From assembly GCF_003347635.1 (NCBI RefSeq), contig NZ_QDFY01000001.1, forward strand, positions 868,001 to 932,000: a stretch of DNA of 64,000 bases. Reading direction: 5' to 3'. The notes under the pieces were generated by a model. That model worked only from the letters and a program-made list of their open reading frames with translations. It did no database searches and was not told the origin of the DNA. Source of the stretch: Sphingosinicella terrae (lineage in GTDB: Bacteria; Pseudomonadota; Alphaproteobacteria; Sphingomonadales; Sphingomonadaceae). Positions 8,318 through 14,986 of the stretch are shown one piece after another; the first letter of the stretch is position 1, and the number at the start of each line of letters is the position of its first letter. A program made the translations under genes and the position numbers.

Positions 8318-9394
8318 CTAGCCCTGGATCTGGTGCCGCCGCAGCGCGTGCCGCAGCTGATCGTAGGTCAGGCTGAGCGCCGTGGCCGCCTGCCGCTGGT
8401 TCCAGCGGCATTTCTCGAGGGCGGCGGCGAGGATCGCCTTCTCATATTCGGCGACCGCCAGGCGGAAGTCGGCGCAACTGCCCGGATCGAAGGCATGGGA
8501 CGCCGCTTCCATCGCCTTCGCGGCCTGCTCCACCACGGTCGTGGGTTCCTCCGACTCGACGGCGCCGCCGCCCGGCAAGGCGCGATTCTCGTTCGCCACG
8601 GGCCGCGGCTCGAGCGGACCCCAGGGCGCTTCGAACGGATCGAACTGGATCTCGCCGATCGGCCCGTCCCGGCCCTCCCAGCGATAGACTGCGCGCTCGA
8701 TGACGTTCTTCAGCTCGCGGACATTGCCGGGCCAGGCGTAGGCCTGGAGCCGTGCCATCGCGTCCTCGCTGAAGCCGGGCCAGCCTTCCCAGCCGAGCTC
8801 GACCGCCATCCGCCGCGCGAAGAATTCGGCGAGGACCGGAATGTCGCTCTGCCGGTGCCGCAGCGGCGGCAAGGTGACGACCTCGAACGACAGGCGATCG
8901 AGCAGGTCGGCTCGGAACCGGCCCTGCTCGACCAGCCGTGGCAGATGCTCATTGGTCGCGGCGACGACTCGCACGTCCACCCGCACCGGCCTGCTCGATC
9001 CGATCCGAGTCACGTCGCCATATTCGATCGCGCGCAGCAGCCGGTCCTGGGCCGGGCTCGACAGCGTCGCCAGCTCGTCGAGGAACAAGGTGCCGCCATT
9101 GGCCTCCTCGAACCGGCCCGGCCGCGCCTTGGTGGCGCCGGTGAAGGCGCCGGCTTCGTGGCCGAACAGCTCGGCTTCGATCAGCGTCTCGGGCAAGGCG
9201 GCGCAATTCATGATAATGAGCGGACCATCCCATCGGGAGGAAAGATGGTGGAGTCGCTCCGCGATCAGCTCCTTGCCCGTCCCGCGCTCGCCGATCACCA
9301 GCACCGGCCGATCGAGCGGCGCGGCGCGGCTCGCCCGCTCGACGGCGTCGAGGAAGGAGGAGGATTGGCCGATCAGCTGGACGTGACGTTCCAT
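8318..9394 (-). CDS. pspF: Phage shock protein operon transcriptional activator PspF
   Basis: A 358-residue bacterial enhancer-binding protein with no receiver domain, as in Escherichia coli PspF. The N-terminus MERHVQLIGQSSSFLDAVE matches PspF. Walker A is GERGTGKE (35-42), the sigma-54 contact loop GAFTGA is at 82-87, Walker B is LFLDE, and the arginine-finger region is FRADLLDRLSF. A linker then leads to a Fis-type helix-turn-helix at ~335-358. It activates the divergent psp operon by remodelling sigma-54 holoenzyme and is normally held inactive by PspA. The ATG at 9394 fits family length; a TTG at 9430 in frame is possible but lies in the operator. Confidence 0.93.
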   Translation of the reverse strand: MERHVQLIGQSSSFLDAVERASRAAPLDRPVLVIGERGTGKELIAERLHHLSSRWDGPLIIMNCAALPETLIEAELFGHEAGAFTGATKARPGRFEEANGGTLFLDELATLSSPAQDRLLRAIEYGDVTRIGSSRPVRVDVRVVAATNEHLPRLVEQGRFRADLLDRLSFEVVTLPPLRHRQSDIPVLAEFFARRMAVELGWEGWPGFSEDAMARLQAYAWPGNVRELKNVIERAVYRWEGRDGPIGEIQFDPFEAPWGPLEPRPVANENRALPGGGAVESEEPTTVVEQAAKAMEAASHAFDPGSCADFRLAVAEYEKAILAAALEKCRWNQRQAATALSLTYDQLRHALRRHQIQG

Positions 9395-9429
9395 CGCCAC
9401 TTTTTGGCGTAATTCGCCACCTCTTGGCA
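9395..9429. promoter_or_regulatory. Paired inverted repeats, probable PspF enhancer (UAS)
   Basis: Two tandem 15-bp inverted repeats lie in phase. CGCCA-CTTTT-TGGCG spans 9395-9409 (perfect arms) and CGCCA-CCTCT-TGGCA spans 9415-9429 (one mismatch). Their centres are 20 bp apart, about two helical turns. They sit about 80 bp upstream of the sigma-54 promoter and abut the pspF start codon. This geometry matches a double upstream activating sequence, and would also let PspF repress its own gene. Confidence 0.65.
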
Positions 9430-9494
9430 AGAGCTTATCGGTTCAGGGGAGGTCGGAAGAAGATTTTTTCGCGCTTTTCCGCCATTTTCCGCAC

Positions 9495-9512
9495 TTGGCA
9501 CGTACCCTGCTT
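9495..9512 (+). promoter_or_regulatory. Sigma-54 (-24/-12) promoter of the psp operon
   Basis: TTGGCACG-TACC-CTGCTT matches the YTGGCACG-N4-TTGC consensus. GG (9497-9498) and GC (9509-9510) are separated by exactly 10 bases. Expected transcription start is near 9522. It drives the small ORF, pspA-pspB-pspC and presumably the downstream paralogue array. Confidence 0.85.
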
Positions 9513-9577
9513 AAGAAAGGGAGTCACCGCCGATGGTCGGCGGGACGAGACGAAGACCCAGGTTCAGGAGACCGGAC

Positions 9578-9739
9578 ATGACCCTTTTCGATCGCCTCTC
9601 CCGCGTCGCCCTCGCCACGGTCGGCGCGCTCGTCCTTTCGACCCTTTCGGTGGCCGCCGCGATCGGCCCTGCCCAAACGGGCGCAGTCGACCGGACGGTC
9701 ATCGCCTCGATCCACGACGGGGTCAGGGCGCATGGCTGA
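9578..9739 (+). CDS. Small exported or membrane peptide, first ORF of the psp operon
   Basis: A 53-residue ORF beginning MTLFDRLSRVAL, with a hydrophobic stretch (about 10-29) ending in AAA, so either a signal peptide with a ~24-residue mature part or a one-helix membrane peptide. AGGAG lies 7 bases before the ATG at 9578. It starts about 55 bases after the predicted sigma-54 start site and precedes pspA by 118 bases. No known Psp protein corresponds to it. An alternative reading is that it is a leader that tunes pspA translation. Confidence 0.5.
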   Translation: MTLFDRLSRVALATVGALVLSTLSVAAAIGPAQTGAVDRTVIASIHDGVRAHG

Positions 9740-9857
9740 GCCGAAGCCGGTGAGGATCGTGGTTGATCGCGAAGCGCTGGTGCGCATGAATGCGCCGCGT
9801 GAATCCGCACGGTCCGGCCCGGCCCGGCCCTATCTTTCTGCCAAGGAGCTTTTCCCC

Positions 9858-10556
9858 ATGGGTATCTTTTCGCGGACGCGCGATATCATTGCCGCCAACG
9901 TTACCGACTTGCTCGACAAGGCCGAGGACCCGGCCAAGATGATCCGGATGATCATCCTCGAGATGGAGGAGACCCTGGTCGAAGTCCGCGCCTCCGCGGC
10001 CCGGACCATCGCCGACCAGAAGGAGTTGCGGCGCCAGATCACCAAGCTCGAGCGGCTTCAGGAAAGCTGGGTGGAGAAAGCCGAGCTGGCCTTGTCCAAG
10101 GGGCGCGAGGATCTCGCCAAGGCCGCCTTGTTCGAGAAGCAGAAGGCCGGCGACATGGCCGTCGAGCTCACCGCCGAGATCGAGGTCCTCGACGACGCGC
10201 TTCGCGCTTCCGAGACCGATATCGCCAAGCTCCAGAACAAGCTGCGCGAGGCCCGCGCCCGCCAGACCGCGATCATGACCCGGATGGAGAGCGCCCACAA
10301 TCGAGCCCGGCTGCGCGAGCTTCATTCCGGCCCCAAGGTCGACGAGGCCTTCTCGCGCTTCGATGTGCTCGAGCGCCGCGCCGACCTCGCCGAGGGACAT
10401 GCGGACGCGCTCGGCCTCGGCGGGCCGCCCAAGAGCCTGGACGAGGAGATCGCGGAGCTCAGGAGCTCCGACAAGGTCGATGCCGAACTCGAGGCGCTGA
10501 AAGCCTCGCTGGCGAAGCGTACGAATGGCGGCGAAGCTCAGAAGAAGGAAGACTGA
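9858..10556 (+). CDS. pspA: Phage shock protein A (PspA/IM30)
   Basis: A 232-residue PspA/ESCRT-III-like protein. It opens MGIFSRTRDIIAANV, an amphipathic membrane-binding helix, followed by TDLLDKAEDPAKMIRMI, the family signature. The rest is a long coiled-coil hairpin ending in a charged tail. PspA binds stressed inner membrane to preserve the proton motive force and inhibits PspF when not needed. The ATG at 9858 has AAGGAG at 9843-9848. An in-frame ATG at 9732 would add 42 unrelated residues and is rejected. The gene is followed by pspB after three bases. Confidence 0.93.
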   Translation: MGIFSRTRDIIAANVTDLLDKAEDPAKMIRMIILEMEETLVEVRASAARTIADQKELRRQITKLERLQESWVEKAELALSKGREDLAKAALFEKQKAGDMAVELTAEIEVLDDALRASETDIAKLQNKLREARARQTAIMTRMESAHNRARLRELHSGPKVDEAFSRFDVLERRADLAEGHADALGLGGPPKSLDEEIAELRSSDKVDAELEALKASLAKRTNGGEAQKKED

Positions 10557-10559
10557 TCG

Positions 10560-10895
10560 ATGGGCGACTTCCTGTTCCCGATCGTCATCTGCGCGATCCT
10601 GTTCATCGGCTTCCCGTGGGTGATCTTTCACTACATCACCAAGTGGAAGACGGCGGCGACGCTCACCACCGAGGACGAGAATCTGCTCGACGAGCTGCAC
10701 GACGTGGCGCGCCGGCTCGACGACCGGATGGCGACCATCGAGCGCATCATCCAGGCCGAGAATCCCAATTGGCGCGCCATCGCCCACGATCCGGCCGGAA
10801 TGGGTCTGGAGCCGCGGCTGAGCCGCAGCTTCGATCCCGACGCGATCGGCGACGACGGCCGCCTCAGCAACCAGCCCCGCAGGAGGAATTCATGA
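10560..10895 (+). CDS. pspB: Phage shock protein B
   Basis: A 111-residue membrane protein with an N-terminal helix (about 4-24), the FPWVIFHYITKWK segment typical of PspB, and a coiled-coil motif LLDELHDVARRLDDRMATIERII. PspB with PspC senses envelope stress and recruits PspA. The C-terminal ~40 residues (rich in Asp, Pro, Arg) extend beyond the usual ~75-residue PspB. The DRMATIERI segment is the same heptad block that recurs in every downstream paralogue. It overlaps pspC by 4 bases (ATGA), so translation is coupled. Confidence 0.88.
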   Translation: MGDFLFPIVICAILFIGFPWVIFHYITKWKTAATLTTEDENLLDELHDVARRLDDRMATIERIIQAENPNWRAIAHDPAGMGLEPRLSRSFDPDAIGDDGRLSNQPRRRNS

Positions 10896-11275
10896 CCGGC
10901 CCGCGCACCCGCTTCTACCTCGACAAGCAGAATGCCAAATGGTCGGGCGTCTGCGCCGGGATCGCCGATTATACCGGCATGGACGTCACCCTCGTCCGCA
11001 TCGGTGCGGTGCTGCTGACCCTGCTCGGCGGCTTTCCCTGGACGCTCATCGCCTACTGGATCGTCGCGGCGATGGCGCCGAGGAAGCCGCTCTCCTTCTA
11101 CGAGCAGGATCCGGACGAGAAGAAGTTCTGGCAGGGCGTGCGGGCCAATCCGCGCCGCACCGCCCGGGACGTGCGCTCCCGCTTCCGTGAAATCGACCGC
11201 CGTCTCGCCGACGTCGAGACCTATGTGACCAGCTCGAACAGCCGCCTGGCGCGGGAGATCGAGCAGCTGCGCTGA
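10892..11275 (+). CDS. pspC: Phage shock protein C with PspB-like coiled-coil tail
   Basis: A 127-residue protein. The PspC domain is at about 5-62: FYLDKQNAKWSGVCAGIADY followed by a hydrophobic helix, with RIGAVLLTLLGGFPW and AYWIVAAMAPR. After that comes a cytosolic or periplasmic tail FREIDRRLADVETYV...SRLAREIEQLR, which is the same motif as the ends of the following small proteins. The start at 10892 has AGGAGGAATT in front. It overlaps pspB by ATGA. PspC is the stress sensor that works with PspB; the tail presumably pairs with coiled coils of its neighbours (inference). Confidence 0.88.
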   Translation: MTGPRTRFYLDKQNAKWSGVCAGIADYTGMDVTLVRIGAVLLTLLGGFPWTLIAYWIVAAMAPRKPLSFYEQDPDEKKFWQGVRANPRRTARDVRSRFREIDRRLADVETYVTSSNSRLAREIEQLR

Positions 11276-11302
11276 CCGCGAACACCGGCAGGGGGAAGAC
11301 AC

Positions 11303-11596
11303 ATGAATTTCGGCGGACCCAATTTCGTCATCGCGATCATCCTGATCACGACGCTCGGCTGGGTGCTGACCAGCTGGATCCGGGCGAAGCACGGCTATCC
11401 GGTGACCGACGACTGGGGCAACACGGTCCATCCGTCGGCCGGCCCGGAGGCGACGCGCCAGATCGAGCTGCTGACCGACGAGAATCAGAAGCTGCGCGGC
11501 CAGGTGGGCCGCCTCGAGGAGCGCATCGCCGTGCTCGAGCGGATCGCCACCGATCCTGCCGAACGCACCGCCCGCGAAATAGACAGGCTGCGCTGA
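11303..11596 (+). CDS. PspB-like small membrane protein, array member 1
   Basis: A 97-residue protein. The N-terminal helix at about 8-24 is followed by a basic SWIRAKHGYPV segment, a variable linker, and a C-terminal coiled coil LLTDENQKLRGQVGRLEERI ending VLERIATDPAERTAREIDRLR. This layout (one helix, W-x-[RK]-x-[KR]-H-G-Y-P, coiled coil, R-I-x-T-D) repeats along the array. The ribosome site AGGGGGAAG precedes the ATG. It lies 27 bases after pspC, so it is probably in the same operon. No known function. Confidence 0.8.
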   Translation: MNFGGPNFVIAIILITTLGWVLTSWIRAKHGYPVTDDWGNTVHPSAGPEATRQIELLTDENQKLRGQVGRLEERIAVLERIATDPAERTAREIDRLR

Positions 11597-11624
11597 GCGG
11601 TTCGGCGTCAGGAGGGGAACGACC

Positions 11625-11921
11625 ATGGACACCAATCTCACGATTTTCCTGGTGCTGGTGGTGGCGATCTCGGCCGCCATGATCGTCACTATCCTGACCA
11701 CCTGGATCCGGGCGCGTCACGCCATCCCGACCGACGAGGAGCTCGCGCTCAGGACGGTGCGCGGCAACCAGGACGAGGATCGCAAAGTGCCCAAGCTGGT
11801 GGAGCAGAACGAGCGGCTGACCGCGGAAGTCACCCGGCTGCACGAGCGGATCGCGGTACTGGAGCGGATCGCCACCGATCCCGCCGAACGGACGGCCCGC
11901 GAGATAGACAGCCTGCGCTGA
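11625..11921 (+). CDS. PspB-like small membrane protein, array member 2
   Basis: A 98-residue member with a longer N-terminal helix (about 7-27), TTWIRARHAIP in place of HGYP, then a coiled coil LVEQNERLTAEVTRLHERIA and the ending VLERIATDPAERTAREIDSLR. The last ~25 residues are almost identical to member 1, while the helix and linker differ. This suggests gene duplication with selection, or conversion, on the coiled-coil end. AGGAGGGGAA provides the ribosome site; the gap from member 1 is 28 bases. Confidence 0.8.
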   Translation: MDTNLTIFLVLVVAISAAMIVTILTTWIRARHAIPTDEELALRTVRGNQDEDRKVPKLVEQNERLTAEVTRLHERIAVLERIATDPAERTAREIDSLR

Positions 11922-11943
11922 AGACCAAGAGGAGTATTGCGAA

Positions 11944-12237
11944 ATGTCCTGGGGAGGCCCCGAATTCGTCCTCGCGATCATCGCGATCAGCACGCTCGGC
12001 TGGCTGGCCAGCAGCTGGATCCGCGCGCGGCACGGCTACCCGCTCGAAAATGAGTGGAGCGGCAAGACCTACAGGAACGAGGTCCCCGCCGAGACGCGGG
12101 AGGTGGAAAGATTGTCCGGCGAGAATGGCGAGATGCGCGCGCAGATCGGACGGCTCGAAGAGCGGATCCGGGTGCTGGAGCGGATCGCGACCGATCCGGC
12201 CGGACGCACCGCCCGCAGCATAGACAGCCTTCGTTGA
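11944..12237 (+). CDS. PspB-like small membrane protein, array member 3
   Basis: A 97-residue protein close to member 1: it opens MSWGGPEFVLAIIAISTLGW versus MNFGGPNFVIAIILITTLGW, then SSWIRARHGYPL. Its coiled coil is LSGENGEMRAQIGRLEERI and the end is VLERIATDPAGRTARSIDSLR. Members 1 and 3 are the closest pair by N-terminus, which points to a recent duplication. The ribosome site is AAGAGGAG. It is 22 bases after member 2. Confidence 0.8.
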   Translation: MSWGGPEFVLAIIAISTLGWLASSWIRARHGYPLENEWSGKTYRNEVPAETREVERLSGENGEMRAQIGRLEERIRVLERIATDPAGRTARSIDSLR

Positions 12238-12251
12238 CAGGGGAATCGCCG

Positions 12252-12545
12252 ATGTCCTCCCACGCCTTCGTCCTCACCATCATCTTCTTCGTCGTCGGCC
12301 TGCCGGTCGTGCTCGGCATCGGCTCCGACATCTTCAAGCGCTGGCTCAAGCACAAGGAGAAGCAGCTCGACCATGCCGCCCATCTCGCCGCAGACAAGGC
12401 CGCGAGCCAGGCGGTCCAGATCGAGCGGCTCGAGCAGCGGATCCGGGTTCTGGAGCGGATCGTCACCGACCGTTCCAACCACCTCGCCGCGGAGATCGAC
12501 GCCCTTCCGGAGCCGACGCGCGAACAGCCCAAGCTCGCCAACTAG
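12252..12545 (+). CDS. PspB-like small membrane protein, array member 4
   Basis: A 97-residue divergent member. The helix at about 5-25 is followed by SDIFKRWLKHKEKQLDHAAH rather than the WIRxKHGYP block. This W-L-K-H-K-E-K-Q stretch is nearer to classic PspB. The coiled coil IERLEQRIRVLERIVTDRSNHLAAEIDAL keeps the array signature and is followed by a 13-residue Pro/Gln tail. The ribosome site is AGGGGAA; the gap from member 3 is 14 bases. Its PspB-like features support descent of the array from pspB (inference). Confidence 0.78.
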   Translation: MSSHAFVLTIIFFVVGLPVVLGIGSDIFKRWLKHKEKQLDHAAHLAADKAASQAVQIERLEQRIRVLERIVTDRSNHLAAEIDALPEPTREQPKLAN

Positions 12546-12556
12546 GAGACACGGAC

Positions 12557-12871
12557 ATGCCTTTTTCCTTCGACGCGATGGCCCCCGTCCTCGCCATTGT
12601 CGGTCTCGCCGCGGTGCTGGGCTGGGTCTTCACCACCTGGATGCGTGTCAAGCATGGCTACCCGCTCGACGGCGCCTGGGGACAGGCGGTCTATCCGAAG
12701 ACCAGCGACGAGGCGATGGAGCGGATCAAGCTCCTGTCCAGCGAGAATGCGAAGCTGCGCGCCGAAATGGGCGCGATGAAGGACAGGCTGGTGACGGTCG
12801 AGCGGATCGTCACCGACGACAGTCACCGGCTCACCCAGGAGATCGAGGCGCTCCGCGGCCCCGCCAATTGA
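12557..12871 (+). CDS. PspB-like small membrane protein, array member 5
   Basis: A 104-residue protein with a helix at about 9-28, TTWMRVKHGYPLDGAWGQ, then the coiled coil LLSSENAKLRAEMGAMKDRL and ending VERIVTDDSHRLTQEIEALRG. It is clearly sister to member 6, sharing the LLSSENAxLRAE block and the VERIVTDDSHR ending. The ribosome site is TAGGAGACA. It starts 11 bases after member 4. Confidence 0.8.
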   Translation: MPFSFDAMAPVLAIVGLAAVLGWVFTTWMRVKHGYPLDGAWGQAVYPKTSDEAMERIKLLSSENAKLRAEMGAMKDRLVTVERIVTDDSHRLTQEIEALRGPAN

Positions 12872-12898
12872 GGCCGCACACTCAGGAAGGTCCCGGAC

Positions 12899-13231
12899 AT
12901 GAACGGCGCGGAAGCCATCCTCCCCCACCTCCCATGGATCATCGCCGCCTCGCTCGCCATGGGCACGGTCGGGATCGTCGGCTGGGTTTTCACGACCTGG
13001 CTGCGCATCAAGCACGGCTATCCGCTGGAGACGAGCTGGGGAAAACCCCTCGAGCCGAGGACGACCACGGAGACGACCGAGCGGATACGGCTGCTGTCGA
13101 GCGAGAATGCGCAGTTGCGCGCCGAGCTCGGCGCGGTGAAGGACAGGCTTGCCAATGTCGAGCGCATCGTCACCGACGACAGCCACCGGATCACCCAGGA
13201 GATCGAGGCGCTTCGGGGCCCGAGAAACTGA
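12899..13231 (+). CDS. PspB-like small membrane protein, array member 6
   Basis: A 110-residue protein with the longest N-terminal region of the array: about 12 extra residues before the helix (13-33). TTWLRIKHGYPLETSWGKPL follows, then LLSSENAQLRAELGAVKDRL and VERIVTDDSHRITQEIEALRG. The C-terminal half is nearly the same as member 5, again showing paired duplication. The ribosome site is AGGAAGG; the gap from member 5 is 27 bases. Confidence 0.8.
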   Translation: MNGAEAILPHLPWIIAASLAMGTVGIVGWVFTTWLRIKHGYPLETSWGKPLEPRTTTETTERIRLLSSENAQLRAELGAVKDRLANVERIVTDDSHRITQEIEALRGPRN

Positions 13232-13273
13232 CGCATCGGGCGGCCCGCCGCCCAGTCACGAAAGGTTGAACAG

Positions 13274-13537
13274 ATGAGTGGTGGACAGTTCATGGTGGTG
13301 CTGATCGTCGCCATGGTGATGATCGCGAGCATCGTCCGGGCCCGGTACGGTCATTCCCGCGGCCGGCGCGGCGATGGGGCCTTTGCCGGCGAGCAGGAGA
13401 TGGCCCGCCTTCGGGAGGAGGTGAAGCAGCTGCGCGACCGGGTGCAGGTGCTCGAGCGGATCACCGTCGAAAAGGAGAACAGCCTCGAGCGACAGATCGA
13501 GGCGCTGCGCGACCGGCCCGAGCTGGGCCCACGATGA
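13274..13537 (+). CDS. PspB-like small membrane protein, array member 7
   Basis: An 87-residue shorter member. The helix at about 4-20 leads straight into RARYGHSRGRRGDGA, a strongly basic juxtamembrane stretch, and a coiled coil LREEVKQLRDRVQVLERITVEKENSLERQIEALRDR. The TD of the signature is replaced by VE. The ribosome site AAAGG is weaker than in the others. It is 42 bases after member 6. Confidence 0.75.
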   Translation: MSGGQFMVVLIVAMVMIASIVRARYGHSRGRRGDGAFAGEQEMARLREEVKQLRDRVQVLERITVEKENSLERQIEALRDRPELGPR

Positions 13538-13587
13538 GGTTGCCGGGCTGAAGCGCGGCTGCCGGCGAGACGAGCGAGGAGGAACGA

Positions 13588-13827
13588 ATGAACGAATATG
13601 ACATGATCGCCTTCAGCGTGCTCGTCATCACTCTGGGCATCGTCCTTTCCGTCTGGATCAACCGCGGCGGCGCCCGCCGGGCGCGCCACGCCCAGAGCGA
13701 ATCCGATAACCGGCTGCTGCGCGACGACCTGGCCCGAGTGAAGGACCGGCTCGCCGTTCTCGAGCGGATCGCGACCGACAAGGACGCGCGGCTCGAGCAG
13801 GAAATCGAACGCCTGAGGAGTGATTGA
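13588..13827 (+). CDS. PspB-like small membrane protein, array member 8
   Basis: A 79-residue protein with a helix at about 6-24, a basic stretch NRGGARRARH, and the coiled coil NRLLRDDLARVKDRLAVLERIATDKDARLEQEIERLRSD. The size is close to true PspB and the linker is almost absent. AGGAGGAA lies in front of the ATG. The next ORF follows its stop after one base. Confidence 0.78.
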   Translation: MNEYDMIAFSVLVITLGIVLSVWINRGGARRARHAQSESDNRLLRDDLARVKDRLAVLERIATDKDARLEQEIERLRSD

Positions 13828-13828
13828 A

Positions 13829-14044
13829 ATGGCTGCGTCGCTTCCCCTCCTCGCCATGTGCGCACTCGCGACCGCCCTCCTCGCTTATGGTTCGACCGCG
13901 GCGCTCCGGCTGTGGACGGACTGGCTGGCGCTCAAGCGGCTGGAGCTCGGCGAAGGCGCGCGGCGTACGCCGGCCCGGCTGGAGCTCGCCGACCTCAGGC
14001 AGCGCATCCGACGGCTGGAATCGATCGCCGACGGCGACGACTGA
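13829..14044 (+). CDS. PspB-like small membrane protein, array member 9
   Basis: A 71-residue, last and most reduced member. Its helix (about 4-25) is followed by a short W-x-x-W-L-A-L-K-R segment and LADLRQRIRRLESIADGDD, a truncated version of the coiled-coil signature. The ATG at 13829 follows GAGGAG with 8 bases between; an in-frame GTG at 13820 is less likely. It is tightly coupled to member 8. The array ends here; sufE begins 52 bases on. Confidence 0.68.
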   Translation: MAASLPLLAMCALATALLAYGSTAALRLWTDWLALKRLELGEGARRTPARLELADLRQRIRRLESIADGDD

Positions 14045-14096
14045 TCTCGTCGGTGAAGAGGTGACGCAAGGCCGCCTTTTGCTCTAAGCGCCGCGC

Positions 14097-14510
14097 ATGC
14101 CGTTCCAGTCCCTCGACGACGTCTTTGCCGATTACGAGCTTCTAGACGCCGACGACCGCTATCGCCTGCTCATCGATCTCGGCCGCGAGCTCGAGCCGAT
14201 GCCCGCCGCGCTGAAGACCGATGCCACCCTGGTGCGCGGCTGCTCGGCGGCGGTCTGGGTTTATCCCGTCCCGCGCGAGGACGGCCGCCTCCATTTCCTC
14301 GCCGACAGCAATGCGGCGATCACCAAGGGCATCGTCGCGCTCGTCCTGCTGGCTGTCCAGGATCGGGAGCCCGCCGAAATCCTTGCCGCCGATATCGAGG
14401 GCGAGCTTGTCCGCTTCGATCTCAGGAACCAGCTCAGCTCGAACCGCACTCAGGGCATTCCAAACATGATCGCGCTGGTGCGAGAGACCGCCGCGAGGCT
14501 CGTGCGTTGA
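14097..14510 (+). CDS. sufE: SufE family sulfur-acceptor protein
   Basis: A 137-residue cytosolic protein of the SufE/CsdE fold. The sulfur-accepting Cys49 lies in VRGCSAAVWVYP, the family's active-site loop. The other landmarks are FADYELLDADDRYRLLIDLG at the start and LSSNRTQGIPNMI near the end. SufE takes persulfide sulfur from a cysteine desulfurase and passes it to the SUF scaffold for Fe-S cluster assembly. No suf genes are adjacent; two cysteine desulfurases occur at 34-36 kb. Its stop overlaps the start of the thioesterase gene. Confidence 0.9.
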   Translation: MPFQSLDDVFADYELLDADDRYRLLIDLGRELEPMPAALKTDATLVRGCSAAVWVYPVPREDGRLHFLADSNAAITKGIVALVLLAVQDREPAEILAADIEGELVRFDLRNQLSSNRTQGIPNMIALVRETAARLVR

Positions 14511-14935
14511 GCATCGCCGAAGGCTTCGATCCCGAGCGCTTCATGAAGCTGGTCCGCCGCATCGGACATGGCGGCGCGCTCGGCATCCTTTATCGCAGCC
14601 ACGGCGAGGATTGGGCCGAGCTCGAGCTTCCCTATGCCGAGCGGCTCGTCGGAATGCCCGCCACCGGCATCATCGCCTCCGGCCCGATCATCAGCCTCAT
14701 GGACATGGCGACCAGCCTCGCCATCTGGATCAGGCTGGGCCGCTTCCGCCATCAGGCGACGCTCGACCTCAGGGTCGATTATCTGCGCCCTGCCGTGCCC
14801 GGCCAGACCTTGGTCGGGCGCGGCGAATGCTATGCCGTCACCAGCAGCGTCGGCTTCGTCCGCGGCACCGCCCATGACGGCGATCCGGCACGGCCGGTGG
14901 CGCATGTCGGCGGCACCTTCATGTTCACCGACTGA
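14507..14935 (+). CDS. PaaI-type hotdog thioesterase
   Basis: A 142-residue hotdog-fold protein. The region GMPATGIIASGPIISLMDMATSLAIW contains the family's helix, and the Asp in LMDMA sits at the position of the catalytic acid. VDYLRPAVPGQTLVGRGECY follows as the typical beta sheet. It should hydrolyse acyl- or aryl-CoA thioesters; the substrate is unknown. The start is a TTG at 14507 that overlaps the sufE stop (TTGA), so the two are translationally coupled. Confidence 0.82.
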   Translation: MSIAEGFDPERFMKLVRRIGHGGALGILYRSHGEDWAELELPYAERLVGMPATGIIASGPIISLMDMATSLAIWIRLGRFRHQATLDLRVDYLRPAVPGQTLVGRGECYAVTSSVGFVRGTAHDGDPARPVAHVGGTFMFTD

Positions 14936-14986
14936 TCCGCTTTCCGGCCGGCAGGCCCTCGCCCCCCCGGGACCGCAAGACAGGCA

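Noticed and set aside
9395-9430. TTG 9430 as the start of pspF
   Set aside because: It would put the two enhancer-like repeats inside the coding region and add residues not found in PspF proteins.
9732-9857. N-terminal extension of pspA from ATG 9732
   Set aside because: The added 42 residues do not resemble PspA, while ATG 9858 begins MGIFSR and has AAGGAG at the right distance.
11303-14044. Array as repeated DNA (CRISPR or tandem repeat)
   Set aside because: The units are similar as proteins but differ in DNA sequence, length and spacing. Each is a separate ORF with its own ribosome site, so this is gene duplication, not a repeat array.
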